Shown here one piece after another: positions 24,194-34,700 of a DNA stretch of 35,013 nt (positions are counted from its first letter, which is position 1; every line of letters starts with the position of its first letter). A program made the position numbers and the translations under genes. The DNA comes from Prolixibacteraceae bacterium (lineage in GTDB: Bacteria > Bacteroidota > Bacteroidia > Bacteroidales > Prolixibacteraceae): contig JABGRN010000062.1 in assembly GCA_018648265.1 (NCBI GenBank), positions 1 through 35,013 on the forward strand, given 5' to 3'. The notes below the pieces were generated by a model. That model made no database searches. It was not told the DNA's origin and worked only from the letters and a program-made list of their open reading frames with translations.

Positions 24194-27100
24194 CTATTCT
24201 TTTTGATTTTTAATCTGATCTGGAATGTATTCTTGTGGATTAATTTCAAAAATTTGCAGATCGCCGTTATTAACAGCAACAACTAAAAAATCGTTTCCCT
24301 TTATTTTTATGGGGAGTACTTTTCGTGCATCCCCTTTTATTACGAGGCCGCTGTCATCGGGCATTAAAGTATTATATTCGATACCATTTTTACCTAACAA
24401 ACTCCATCCAAAACCGGCGTCGTAGCGACCATAAGAAGGCCGGACTGCATAATCGTTCCCAACAAGAACAAAATCCATTGTTCCATCAGAATTAAAATCA
24501 CGAACCAAAATATCACGAACCGGCGAAAACTGCGTTAATTTGGGAAGTTCGTTTGTTTCAAAAGTTCCATTCCCGTTATTCAGGAACAAACAGCTTTTTA
24601 ATAATTCTGCCCTTTTTACCAACGATTGATTTAAAATGTCTTTACCAAAAATATCGTTTGCCGTCTTTCCCCCAAAATCAGAATAATTGGGATATTTTTT
24701 TTCTATCCCAGCAATCTGTTTGGCCATTTGATCCAAAGAAGCCACCGGATAACTAGTACCATTTTGATAGGAACAAATTACCTGATCAAAAGATCCGCTG
24801 TTGTCAAAATCATTCAAATACATTTCAACCGGTTCACTTGTTGAAGCTGTTAACAACGAGTTTAAACCCAAATTTCCACCTATAAAATCCAAATCTCCAT
24901 CACTGTCAATATCGGCAACCTGAATACTATTCCACCAACCTGCTGTTTCATTCAGGCCTGCGACTTCGGTGGCATCTGTAAAATGCCCATTGTCATTTTG
25001 GTAAATGCGAACTTTCATCCATTCGCCAACCAGTATCAAATCCTGGTCACCATCCCGATCATAATCTAACCAGCTTGCATCCGAAACCATCCCGACATTT
25101 TTTGGCCCATTCAATCTAATATCCGTTACATCTTTAAAAAAGCCAATTCCATTGTTTTCTAATAAAAACTGATCCGGCGACCAACCATACGCACCGGGTA
25201 CCGATCCTGAACCGACAAAAAGATCCAAATCACCATCTCCGTCAAAATCACCCGGTCGCACACAAGATCCATTGTAGGCCATAAATGGCAATGCTCCTCG
25301 TGCGCACAAATTAAATTCGCCATTTCCATCGTTTATTAGTATTTTATCGGCCAGCAAGGCATTTCCAGCAAGCGCTTCATTACCGCCACGCACAATATAC
25401 AAATCCAGATCGCTATCACCATCAGCATCGAAAAATGAAGCATCAATATCTTCAGTAATCCGGTCGCTGGTAAAAACAGGATTATTTTGCGACACAAAAG
25501 TTCCATCGCTTTGTTGAACAAATAACATGGCCGACTGCCCTTTCGCACCGCCCACAAACAAATCGTCCAATCCGTCACCATTTACGTCTCCAACTGCCAG
25601 CGCTGGCCCTTCGGCTGAGAAACTACGAGGAATTAAATGTTCCCGGTTAAAGTCTGTGTAAGCATCTTCTTTATGAAGAAATTGCAATCCGGGGATATCG
25701 GTTCGCACAAACAATTTTGTGTTTTTTTGATTTGGATTGCTTCTATTTAAAGGTTTCTCTGCATTTCGAGCATCTAATGTAATTTTTTTATCAACTACTA
25801 CATTTTTTAAAACCTGTTCTGAATGATCCGGCCAGCGAACCATTAATGAATCAACTAAATTTTTCCGGCCCAAACCAAAATGCAAAACATCGGAAGTGGC
25901 TGACATAAAACCCCTTGTAGCAAATTGTTCGGCAAGCTGTTTTTCACCATTAATAAACAAGGTAACACGAGCTCCAATCCCACGAGTGTTTAATCCTTTT
26001 CCTTTAAATGCTACCGATAAGAAATGATTCTCCGATTGTTTTTCAGAATTATTCCGATATATAAATGCAGGATCATTTATATTGTTGACAATAAAATCGA
26101 GATCACCATCATTGTCAAGATCGGCATAAGTTGATCCATTTGAAAAAGACGAAATGTTAAAACCCCACTCTTTTGCCTTATTCGAAAATGTAAGATCGCC
26201 GTTGTTTTTAAACGCATAATTTATGTTTGGATACAGTGGCATTTTCTCGTACAACACCCGATCGGGAACACCGCTATTATCCTTTTCCGGGAAATACCTG
26301 TTTCCCCCGGTCAAAAATTTTACATAATCCAAATCATTCGCCCTTCGGTAAATTCCATTGGTAATTAAAAGATCTTTCAACCCGTCATTGTCAACATCAC
26401 AAAACAGAGGCGACCAACTCCAGTCGGTAGAATAAATCCCAGCCAGACGCCCAATTTCACTAAACTTCCCGGCACCCATGTTTAGTTGCAAGGTATTTCG
26501 CACAAACTGGTTAGAATAACCATAATTTAGTTTTAGCTGAAAAAGTTCATAATCATCTTCACCGCCCGATTGTTTACGAATTTTTTCCTCATCGGGCAGC
26601 ATATCTAAAACTACAATATCCAAAAGTCCATCGTTATTAAAATCTCCAACATCGTTGCCCATTGACGATCTGCTGGTGTGCGCCAGCATTTCCGTTAACC
26701 GCTCAGAAAAAGTTCCATTTCCGTTATTGATATATAAATAATCGTTTTCGTGGAAATCGTTTGACACATAAATATCGGCAAAGCCATCGTTGTTGATGTC
26801 GTTTATATTTACACCCAAACCGTAACCAATCTGGCTGCTATAAATACCCGACTCTTTTGTAACATCACTAAAAAACCTCGCCCCATTTACCTCATCGTTT
26901 CGATACAGCCTGTCACCGGCTCGTACATCCCAATCATGGCGTAAATCAATGGCACCATAACTTCGTGAGGTATGTATTGAATGATTAAGCAGATACATAT
27001 CTAAATCCCCGTCAGCATCGTAATCAAAAAAAGCTGCCTGGGTTGAAAATCCTTGAAAATCAAGTCCGTATTCTTCTGCTTCATCAAAGAAAGAATTGTT

Positions 27101-27553
27101 TCCCTGATTAATAAAAAGTTGATTTTTTCCATGAAGTCCTTTATGATTTCCAACGTAACAAACATAAATATCCAACAGGTTATCCCCATTTACATCTGCC
27201 ATAGTAACTCCGGTAGTCCAATCTCCTTCGCCCTCCACACCCGATATTTCAGAAATATCTTCAAAAATAAAACTGCCTTTGTTCAGGTATAATTTATTGG
27301 GAAGTTGATTTGAAGTGAAGTACAAATCTGTCAATCCATCGTTATTTATATCGCCGGCAGCAACTCCTGCCCCATTGTTAAAGTAAAGATATTTGATGAT
27401 ATTAAATTCCTCTGTTTCTGTAAGTTGATTAACAAAGTCAACATTCGTTTTGGAAGGGGACATCAGTGTAAATAATTGATCTTCCCCTATTTCCTGCCGG
27501 TTGCAGGAAAAGACGAAAATTAGTAGAAGAAAAAAATGAGATACGTTTCTCAT
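24194..27553 (-). CDS. Large FG-GAP/VCBS + ASPIC/UnbV lipoprotein (paralog 2)
   Basis: This 1119-aa exported lipoprotein starts MRNVSHFFLLLIFVFSC with lipid Cys17. It is a member of the ~1120-aa family also found at 5159, 27624 and 31787. The N-terminal module LFTLMSPSKTNVDFVNQL leads into FG-GAP repeats (DINNDGLTD, DVNGDNLLD, DYDADGDLD, DINNDGFAD, DFNNDGLLD, DVDNDGLKD, DLDNDGDLD). The ASPIC/UnbV domain lies at about 521-595 (IGARVTLFING, HFGLGRK, MVRWPDHSEQ). The second repeat block runs from DVNGDGLDD (~654) through DFDGDGDLD (~767), DYDRDGDQD and DIDSDGDLD to DFNSDGTMD (~1017), and the C-terminal signature is GNDYAVRPSYGRYDAGFGW. It lies 70 bases downstream of the next paralog on the same strand with no clear promoter in the gap, so co-transcription is likely. 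Function is unknown beyond probable calcium-dependent surface binding. Confidence 0.9.
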   Translation of the reverse strand: MRNVSHFFLLLIFVFSCNRQEIGEDQLFTLMSPSKTNVDFVNQLTETEEFNIIKYLYFNNGAGVAAGDINNDGLTDLYFTSNQLPNKLYLNKGSFIFEDISEISGVEGEGDWTTGVTMADVNGDNLLDIYVCYVGNHKGLHGKNQLFINQGNNSFFDEAEEYGLDFQGFSTQAAFFDYDADGDLDMYLLNHSIHTSRSYGAIDLRHDWDVRAGDRLYRNDEVNGARFFSDVTKESGIYSSQIGYGLGVNINDINNDGFADIYVSNDFHENDYLYINNGNGTFSERLTEMLAHTSRSSMGNDVGDFNNDGLLDIVVLDMLPDEEKIRKQSGGEDDYELFQLKLNYGYSNQFVRNTLQLNMGAGKFSEIGRLAGIYSTDWSWSPLFCDVDNDGLKDLLITNGIYRRANDLDYVKFLTGGNRYFPEKDNSGVPDRVLYEKMPLYPNINYAFKNNGDLTFSNKAKEWGFNISSFSNGSTYADLDNDGDLDFIVNNINDPAFIYRNNSEKQSENHFLSVAFKGKGLNTRGIGARVTLFINGEKQLAEQFATRGFMSATSDVLHFGLGRKNLVDSLMVRWPDHSEQVLKNVVVDKKITLDARNAEKPLNRSNPNQKNTKLFVRTDIPGLQFLHKEDAYTDFNREHLIPRSFSAEGPALAVGDVNGDGLDDLFVGGAKGQSAMLFVQQSDGTFVSQNNPVFTSDRITEDIDASFFDADGDSDLDLYIVRGGNEALAGNALLADKILINDGNGEFNLCARGALPFMAYNGSCVRPGDFDGDGDLDLFVGSGSVPGAYGWSPDQFLLENNGIGFFKDVTDIRLNGPKNVGMVSDASWLDYDRDGDQDLILVGEWMKVRIYQNDNGHFTDATEVAGLNETAGWWNSIQVADIDSDGDLDFIGGNLGLNSLLTASTSEPVEMYLNDFDNSGSFDQVICSYQNGTSYPVASLDQMAKQIAGIEKKYPNYSDFGGKTANDIFGKDILNQSLVKRAELLKSCLFLNNGNGTFETNELPKLTQFSPVRDILVRDFNSDGTMDFVLVGNDYAVRPSYGRYDAGFGWSLLGKNGIEYNTLMPDDSGLVIKGDARKVLPIKIKGNDFLVVAVNNGDLQIFEINPQEYIPDQIKNQKE

Positions 27554-27623
27554 AAATATAAATCAAGATGACAATATTGTTTAATATGTAATTTACACTT
27601 TAGTTTCGTTTCTATTCTCGCCG

Positions 27624-30600
27624 TTACTCATTTAAAATTTTAAAAACCTGTATTGGAGAATTGTTTCTTGATACTACCAATATTTCTCCGGTTTCGGTTT
27701 TTACTTCCATGATATCCCGGATTTCTCCATCAAGGTGAAACCCGGATGATTTCGCTGGAATATTTTGAAAACCTCCCTGTCCGTCCCCCAATAAAAACGA
27801 ACCATAACTGGCATCGTAGCGACCAACCTCCGGTTTAACATGATGCAAATTCCCACCAAGTAAAATATCAAGATTACCGTCGCTATTATAATCTGTAACT
27901 TCTGCTGTAAAAACCGATGAAAACTGAACTTCGGCAGGTAGGGATTTTCTGGCAAATTCACCAGCCCCGTTATTTATAAAAAGTGAGGTTTCCAAAACAT
28001 GGGCTTCTAAATGAATCGAATTATTTATCTGCTCCTCTGGAAATATATCCGTTATCTGCTGATTTTTATACATTTCGTAAGTCTCATATTTTCTTTCCAA
28101 CATGGGCAATTGCCTGGTCAGATCATGTTTTAAAGCTAAAGGATAGGAAAAATCACCTTCGTAAGTACATATTATTTGTTCAACAGAGCCATCCAAATCG
28201 AAATCGTTAACATACATGTCGATTGGTTTCCAAGGCAATGTTTTAAACCGTGAATTTAAACCGTGATTTCCTGCAACAAAATCCACATCCCCATCATTAT
28301 CAAAATCTCCGGCAACCAAACTATTCCACCAACCCGATGTTTTGTCTGTTCCAAAAGCATTTGTTTTTTCTTTAAAATTCCCCGATTCATTAATGAATAT
28401 TTTCAAAGGCATCCAGTCACCGGCAAGAATTATATCTTTATCACCATCACCGTCAACATCTTCCCACAACATATCGCGGATCATTCCAACATCTTGTAAT
28501 TCCGGGGCAATTTGAGCGGTGACGTTGGTAAAATTTCCATTGCCGTCGTTTTCCAATAAATAACCATTTACCGGTACACCGTATAAAAATGGTTTAAGAC
28601 GAATGCCAACAAATAATTCCATTACGCCATCATTATCAAAGTCTTCTGCACGCACGCAAGACGAATTTTCATACTTTCCGGCTGGTAAAATTTGATTTGA
28701 TTTTGCAAAATTCCCTTTGCCATTATTAATGTACAAACGATCGTTTAAAGCTGAGGAACTGGACGGAAACTCATTACTTCCACTGGCCACGTATAAATCT
28801 AAATCGCCGTCCTGATCCGCATCAAACATGGCACAATCTAAATCCTCTGAAACTTTATCTGCTTCAAACAATGTTTTTTCAACCGATTTAAATGCACCAT
28901 TTCTACGCTGAATCATCAATGCACCGGGCTGCCCATTTGCACCTCCCACATAAAAATCGTCCAACCCGTCTCCATTAACATCCCCTTTACACATTCGGGG
29001 GCCTTCGGTTGACATCATGTTGTAAATCAATCTCTCGCGTTTAAAATCATCAAAATTATCTTCCTCATGAATGAAATTGATTCTGTTTTTTGCACTAATA
29101 TCTTCGAAAAAATCATTTCGGGAAATTAAGGAATCCGTAAATTGTAACGACATTGAAATTGCATCTTTCTGATATAATGTCAAAATCTGATTGGTTTGTA
29201 CATCCGTCATTAAAGTTACCCGGTCATCCGGCCATTCAATAACAAGTGAATCCACCATCGTCAACGTTCCTAATCCCAAATTTGGCCGGAAATCTACCGT
29301 GGATTTAAAACCGCGCATTGGCATTTGTTCCAAATAAAAAGATTCGCCTTTGTGTTTAACCGTAACTTTGCTGCCAATTGCATTAGTATTTCCATCTTCA
29401 CCTTTTAAAATCACTTTCAAAAAATGATAATCGGGCAACTGAATATTGGTTTCGTTACGGTAAATAAACATGGGCATATTAACATTGTTGACCACGAGAT
29501 CCAAATCACCGTCATTGTCTAAATCGCCGTAAGCAGAGCCGTTTGAATGACTTGGCAAATCAAGCCCCCAGTCAGCCGCCATATTTTGAAATTTGTAGTT
29601 TCCTTTATTTTTATAGGCATAACTGGAAATTTTAACAGATGGGATTGCATCAATCAAAGTTTTATAATCCACACCATCCCCAGACACAATGGACATAACC
29701 ATATCGCGATTCGAAAAATATTGGATATAATCCTGATCGGTGAGATCCTGGTAAATACCATTTGCGACAAAAATATCTTTCAAGCCGTCGTTGTCGAGAT
29801 CCATTATTAATGCGCCCCACGACCAGTCGGTTGCATGCACACCGGCCTGCCTGCCAATTTCGCTAAAAGTACCATCGGCATTGTTTAAATGCAGCATGTT
29901 GCGCGTAAACTGATGATGGTAACCATTATCAAAATTCGATTTGTAACTGTCCCAACTGTCAAATGTAGTCTTGGTTTTCAGCCGGTCATCGTGTTCGGGA
30001 ATCATATCGGTTACAAATATTTCAGGATAATGATCGTTATTTATATCGGCCATGTCGGCTCCCATCGAAGCTGCAGAAATGCTTCGCATCATGTCAACCA
30101 GCGTTTCTTTAAATGTACCATCCTGATTATTGAGATAAATGTAATCGCGTTCAAAAAAATCATTCGACACATAAATATCCATCCAGCCATCCTGGTCGAT
30201 GTCCCCGATGGTAACTCCCAATCCAAATCCAATAATACTCCCATAAATACCTGATTCAACAGTTACATCAGTGAATTTATCACCATCGTTTCTGTAAAGC
30301 ATATCGCCTCCAACAGAATCGCGAATTAAGCGTTGGTTATCAACCAAATTAAAACTCCCAATTGCTTTGAAAGAATTGTTCAGTAAATACAAATCCAGAT
30401 CCCCGTCTTTGTCGTAATCGAAAAATGCGCCGTGAGTGGAATAACCGTTATTTTCCAAACCATAGTTTTTTGCCTGTTCAGAAAATGTCAGATCTCCATT
30501 ATTTATGTACAATTCATTATGACGTTCATCACCTTCAACATTCCCTGAGTTGCACACATAAATATCTGTCCACCCGTCACCATTGACATCGGCAAAACTA

Positions 30601-30980
30601 ACCCCGGTTGACCACTGCCCCTTTCCGCCAATACCAGCCTGAACAGATATATCTTCAAACTCAAAATTGTCCTTGTTTAAATAGAGTACATTCGAACCCA
30701 TGTTGGAGGTCATAAATAAATCGATAAGGCCATCGTTGTTGACATCGCCTAAACCAACTCCGCCTCCGTTGTAAAAGTTTCGGTAGGTATAAATATTGAA
30801 TTTTTTTTCTAATTGCTTGTCGTAATCCAGATGATTGACAAAATCGGCATGTGTTACAGAGGCAGGCAAAAGTGTAAACAAATGGTTTTCGGACTCTTCC
30901 ACTTCCTTTTTACCACAAGCAAAAACAAATAGCGGTATCAACAAGTAAACGAATCTGATTAAAGTTTTATTTGTCAGCAT
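27624..30980 (-). CDS. Large FG-GAP/VCBS + ASPIC/UnbV lipoprotein (paralog 3)
   Basis: This 1118-aa exported lipoprotein starts MLTNKTLIRFVYLLIPLFVFAC with lipid Cys22 after the signal. The architecture equals that of its neighbours: an LFTLLPASVTHADFVNHL module, an N-terminal FG-GAP block (DVNNDGLID, DVNGDGWTD, DYDKDGDLD, DIDQDGWMD, DLDNDGLKD, DLDNDGDLD), ASPIC/UnbV at about 527-600 (AIGSKVTVKHKGE, VDSLVIEWPDDR), a second FG-GAP block (DVNGDGLDD, DADQDGDLD, DFDNDGDVD, DYNSDGNLD) and the C-terminal GGNLHHVKPEVGRYDASYG signature. It is closest to the partial paralog at 31787, sharing TDWSWGALIMDLDNDGLKDI-like segments and one 41-nt exact DNA match. Its first 14 bases overlap the end of the 213-aa lipoprotein gene, so the two are translationally coupled. 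Confidence 0.9.
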   Translation of the reverse strand: MLTNKTLIRFVYLLIPLFVFACGKKEVEESENHLFTLLPASVTHADFVNHLDYDKQLEKKFNIYTYRNFYNGGGVGLGDVNNDGLIDLFMTSNMGSNVLYLNKDNFEFEDISVQAGIGGKGQWSTGVSFADVNGDGWTDIYVCNSGNVEGDERHNELYINNGDLTFSEQAKNYGLENNGYSTHGAFFDYDKDGDLDLYLLNNSFKAIGSFNLVDNQRLIRDSVGGDMLYRNDGDKFTDVTVESGIYGSIIGFGLGVTIGDIDQDGWMDIYVSNDFFERDYIYLNNQDGTFKETLVDMMRSISAASMGADMADINNDHYPEIFVTDMIPEHDDRLKTKTTFDSWDSYKSNFDNGYHHQFTRNMLHLNNADGTFSEIGRQAGVHATDWSWGALIMDLDNDGLKDIFVANGIYQDLTDQDYIQYFSNRDMVMSIVSGDGVDYKTLIDAIPSVKISSYAYKNKGNYKFQNMAADWGLDLPSHSNGSAYGDLDNDGDLDLVVNNVNMPMFIYRNETNIQLPDYHFLKVILKGEDGNTNAIGSKVTVKHKGESFYLEQMPMRGFKSTVDFRPNLGLGTLTMVDSLVIEWPDDRVTLMTDVQTNQILTLYQKDAISMSLQFTDSLISRNDFFEDISAKNRINFIHEEDNFDDFKRERLIYNMMSTEGPRMCKGDVNGDGLDDFYVGGANGQPGALMIQRRNGAFKSVEKTLFEADKVSEDLDCAMFDADQDGDLDLYVASGSNEFPSSSSALNDRLYINNGKGNFAKSNQILPAGKYENSSCVRAEDFDNDGVMELFVGIRLKPFLYGVPVNGYLLENDGNGNFTNVTAQIAPELQDVGMIRDMLWEDVDGDGDKDIILAGDWMPLKIFINESGNFKEKTNAFGTDKTSGWWNSLVAGDFDNDGDVDFVAGNHGLNSRFKTLPWKPIDMYVNDFDLDGSVEQIICTYEGDFSYPLALKHDLTRQLPMLERKYETYEMYKNQQITDIFPEEQINNSIHLEAHVLETSLFINNGAGEFARKSLPAEVQFSSVFTAEVTDYNSDGNLDILLGGNLHHVKPEVGRYDASYGSFLLGDGQGGFQNIPAKSSGFHLDGEIRDIMEVKTETGEILVVSRNNSPIQVFKILNE

Positions 30981-31608
30981 TATTTTTTTCTAATTCTTTG
31001 GTAATCTCATTCTGAATGATGTCAGCTTTCGAGGTCGGACTGTCCAGTTCCTTTTTAATCAGCATGTCGGTAAAAATCGCCCACACATAAGTATCATCCT
31101 CTTCAAATATTGTGATTCGCCGGTTTCCATCGATTTTTACATAAGCATTACCCCATTTTGAGTGTTTTATTTTTATAAATTGTCCACCGTAAACCTTTTT
31201 ATACCAAGCAAGTACGTCAACTGCAAGGTTCTCGGCCGAGAGTTCCTTATTCCAGGGCGACCATCCGTTGTACATAAACCGAACTGGCATTTCGTAAATT
31301 TTATGCTCAAAAAATTCGGGATAATAATACATTGTTGCCGGATGTTTTAATTCGTTTTCCAATTTATATTCAACCGTGGTATTATTGGGGCCTTGTCTAA
31401 TCATGCCGCTCCGGTTAAGCTTCCATGAATGGGTATAAAAATCCAATTGTGGCATTCCGAGGTATAAACCTATAAACAAGGAATCCTGGCGAACACCGCT
31501 CGCAAGTTCACGCTTTAACCGGTACTCATATTTCGATCTTGGTGAACATCCAAAAATAGCCAAGCCAAAAACCAGTAACAGCATAAACCAAATGTTTTTT
31601 GTTTTCAT
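30967..31608 (-). CDS. Lipoprotein of unknown function, 213 aa
   Basis: I do not recognise this protein. It starts MKTKNIWFMLLLVFGLAIFGCSP with a good lipobox (lipid Cys21) and continues with a mixed alpha/beta region rich in Tyr and Trp (for example YYYPEFFEHKIYEMPVRFMY and NGWSPWNKELSAENLAVDVL), a strand-like TIFEEDDTYVWAIFTDML segment and a charged helical tail. No catalytic motif is visible. It is coupled to the large FG-GAP lipoprotein downstream by a 14-base overlap and lies 178 bases after the partial FG-GAP gene, so it sits between two close paralogs. That position suggests an accessory, assembly or partner lipoprotein for this family. A hypothetical role as a dedicated chaperone or anchor is inference only. 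Confidence 0.75.
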   Translation of the reverse strand: MKTKNIWFMLLLVFGLAIFGCSPRSKYEYRLKRELASGVRQDSLFIGLYLGMPQLDFYTHSWKLNRSGMIRQGPNNTTVEYKLENELKHPATMYYYPEFFEHKIYEMPVRFMYNGWSPWNKELSAENLAVDVLAWYKKVYGGQFIKIKHSKWGNAYVKIDGNRRITIFEEDDTYVWAIFTDMLIKKELDSPTSKADIIQNEITKELEKNNADK

Positions 31609-31716
31609 CTTTATAAAGTTATATTTTTTTCAATCATTTTTTTTTAAATTCTCTAACAAACCCGGTTATATTTTATCAATCATTTTATTCTAAATAGTTA
31701 CCAAATCTTTAGCTCA

Positions 31717-31730
31717 ATTTTACGTAAAAT
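31717..31730. repeat. 14-nt perfect palindrome in the minus-strand intergenic gap
   Basis: ATTTTACGTAAAAT is perfectly self-complementary and lies 109 bases upstream of the 213-aa lipoprotein start, in a 178-base AT-rich gap. It could be a regulator half-site pair or a weak hairpin, or chance in AT-rich DNA. No second copy was noticed. No perfect -7 element was found for the minus strand in this gap. Confidence 0.25.
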
Positions 31731-31786
31731 ATATTTTCTGACTATTTTATATAGAATTTTTTGAAGCTCGAATATTTAATTTTCCA

Positions 31787-34700
31787 TTAAAACTTATAAA
31801 ACTGCATCGAATCATTATTTCTTGCAACTGCTATTATTTTTTCACCATTTATTTGTAGAATTTCTAAGTCGCGCATTTCACCTTTTGTAAAAATCCCGGA
31901 AGTAACCGAAGATACTGCCTTCCATTTTTCATCTTGCTTTCCTTTTAGAAAAAGGCCATAACTTGCATCGTAAATCCCTGTCTCCGGTTTTGCCCGATAT
32001 TGGTTTCCTCCCACTAAAATATCACATTTCCCATCCTCATCAAAATCGTCGGCAAGAATCGAATAAATAGGTGAGAATTGCGCTTCCACGGGCAGAGGTT
32101 GTAATTGAAATGAATCGTTTCCTGAATTAATCATAATACAACTCTGTAAATATTTTGCTTCTAATTTAACAGTCCTTTTTAAAACCTCCTCTGAAAAAAT
32201 ATCAAAAATAGTTTGATCTTTATAATCCACAAACTTCTCGTATTTTCTACCCATCGAAGGAATTTGTTTTGCCAAATCGTCTTTCATCACAACCGGGTAC
32301 GATTTATCACCGTTGAAAGTACAAATGATTTGTTCGACACTCCCATTCAAATCAAAATCGTTTACAAACATGCTGACCGGTTTTGAAACAGAAGCTTTAA
32401 AAAAAGAATTCAATCCGTTATTACCCAATACAAAATCCACATCTCCATCGTTATTCAAATCTTTCGCATTAATTACGTTCCACCAGCCCTCTGTATTTGC
32501 GAGACCAAATTTTTCAGATTCATCAGTAAATTTTCCATTACTGTTTACAAATATTTTTACCGGCATCCAGTCGCCTACTATTACCATGTCCAAATCGTCA
32601 TCATTATCCACATCTGTCCAAACCATATCTGTAATCATTCCCACCTTAGAAAGTTCCTTTGCCCGATCGTCTGAAACGTTAGAAAAATTCCCTTTACCAT
32701 CATTTTCCAGCAGATAACCATTGCCATGCATACCGTATGAAAATGGGTGCAGACGAATTCCAATAAACAGGTCTAAATCTCCATCGTTATCAAAATCTGC
32801 CGGCTCAACACACGAACTGCTCTCATATTTAGCCACCGGCAACATTTGTACAGATTTTGAAAAAATTCCCTTCCCATTATTAATATATAATCGGTCGCGC
32901 AAAGCTGATGAACTTTGTGGAAACTCATTCCCTCCGCTTGTTACATACAAATCAAGGTCGCCATCATAATCGGCATCAAAAAATGCACAATCTGTATCTT
33001 CCGAAATGCTATCGGTTTCAAATAAATGTATGTTTGTCTTTTTGAAATTTCCTTTTTCAACCTGAACATACAAAACCCCGGGAGAACCTTTTGCCCCACA
33101 AATATAAATATCGTCCAGCTGATCGCCGTTTACATCTGCCACAGCCATCTTTGGCCCTTCATTCGAAAACATTTGAAAAATTAATTTGTCACGTTCAAAA
33201 TCCACAAAATCGTTTTCTTTATGTATAAAATCCAGTCCAATAATTTTGTCAGATTTTTGAAAAATTTGTGAGGTTTGCTTTTCCGGAACTTTAATATTTT
33301 TTTCTATAAAATCTTTTTCATTCAGATATAAAAATTGATTAATTTCTACATCATAAATAACAGAAAAAGTTCCAATCGGCCAGTTTACCACAAGTGAATC
33401 AATTTTTTGAGAATCTCCTAGACCAAAATGAAGCCGGTTATCGACAGTGGACTTAAATCCCCGCATGGGAATATTTTCCTGATAATTTATTTTCCCGTCG
33501 TAATAAATAGTAATCCCTGCACCAATGGCCGCAGAATTTTTTCCGGTCCCCATCAAACCAACCACAAGAAAATTTGTTTCAGGTTTCCCTTGTGTCTCAT
33601 TCCTATAAACAAATGAAGGCATATTCACATTGTTTACAACCATGTCCAGATCGCCATCGTTATCCAAATCGCCGTAAGCCGCCCCATTTGAAAAAGAAGG
33701 TGTACTCAAACCCCATAATTCGCTGCGGTTAGTAAAGGTGAGATCTCCATTGTTTTGAAAAGCGTAATTGGGAACCTTTTCAGAAGGAATTTCATCGATG
33801 ATTGTTAAAATAGCTTTTTCGTTTGTTTGAATCATGGATCGCATAATTGCCGGGTTTGAATAAAAATTCAGATAATCGCGATCCAGTAAATCCTTAAAAA
33901 TCCCATTGGCAGCAAAAATATCTTTCAAGCCGTCATTATCCAAATCCATTATCATGGCACCCCAACTCCAGTCAGTACTACTAACATTACTTAGCCGTCC
34001 TATTTCGCTGAAAGATCCGTTTCTGTTATTTAATTGAAGGACATTCCTGGTAAACTGGTGATAATAACCATTTTTCAATTTGTTCTGATAACTATCCCAG
34101 CCCTCAAACAATGCTTTTGTTTTTCGCCTTGAGTTATCTTCAGGTGTCATTTCTGTTACAAAAATATCAGGGAAAGCATCGTTGTTGATATCTGCGATAT
34201 CAGCACCCATCGCCCCCAAACTAGTCTCACGCAACTGGTCTTCGAGTGATTCCTTAAAAGAGCCATTTTTATTGTTTATATAAAGGTAATCGCGTTCAAA
34301 AAAATCATTCGACACATAAATATCCAACCAACCATCGCGGTTTACGTCTCCAACACTTACGCCGAGGCCAAAGCCAATTTTGCTTCCGTAAATACCTGTT
34401 TCTTCACTGACATCTACAAATTTACCAAGGTCATTCCGATACAGTTTATTACCACCAAGTGTATCCCGTATTTGTCGCTGCCCGGGTTTAAGGTCGTATT
34501 GCGAAACCGATTGAAAAGAATTGTTCAACAGATAGCAATCTAAATCTCCATCCCTGTCGTAATCAAAAAATGAGGCATGTGTTGACAAACCAAGATCTGC
34601 AATTCCATATTCAGCCGCCTTTTCTGTGAATGTCAAATCGCCATTATTAATAAACAATTCGTTGTAGCGATGGCCACGTTGCGGATCTCCCGATTTGCAA

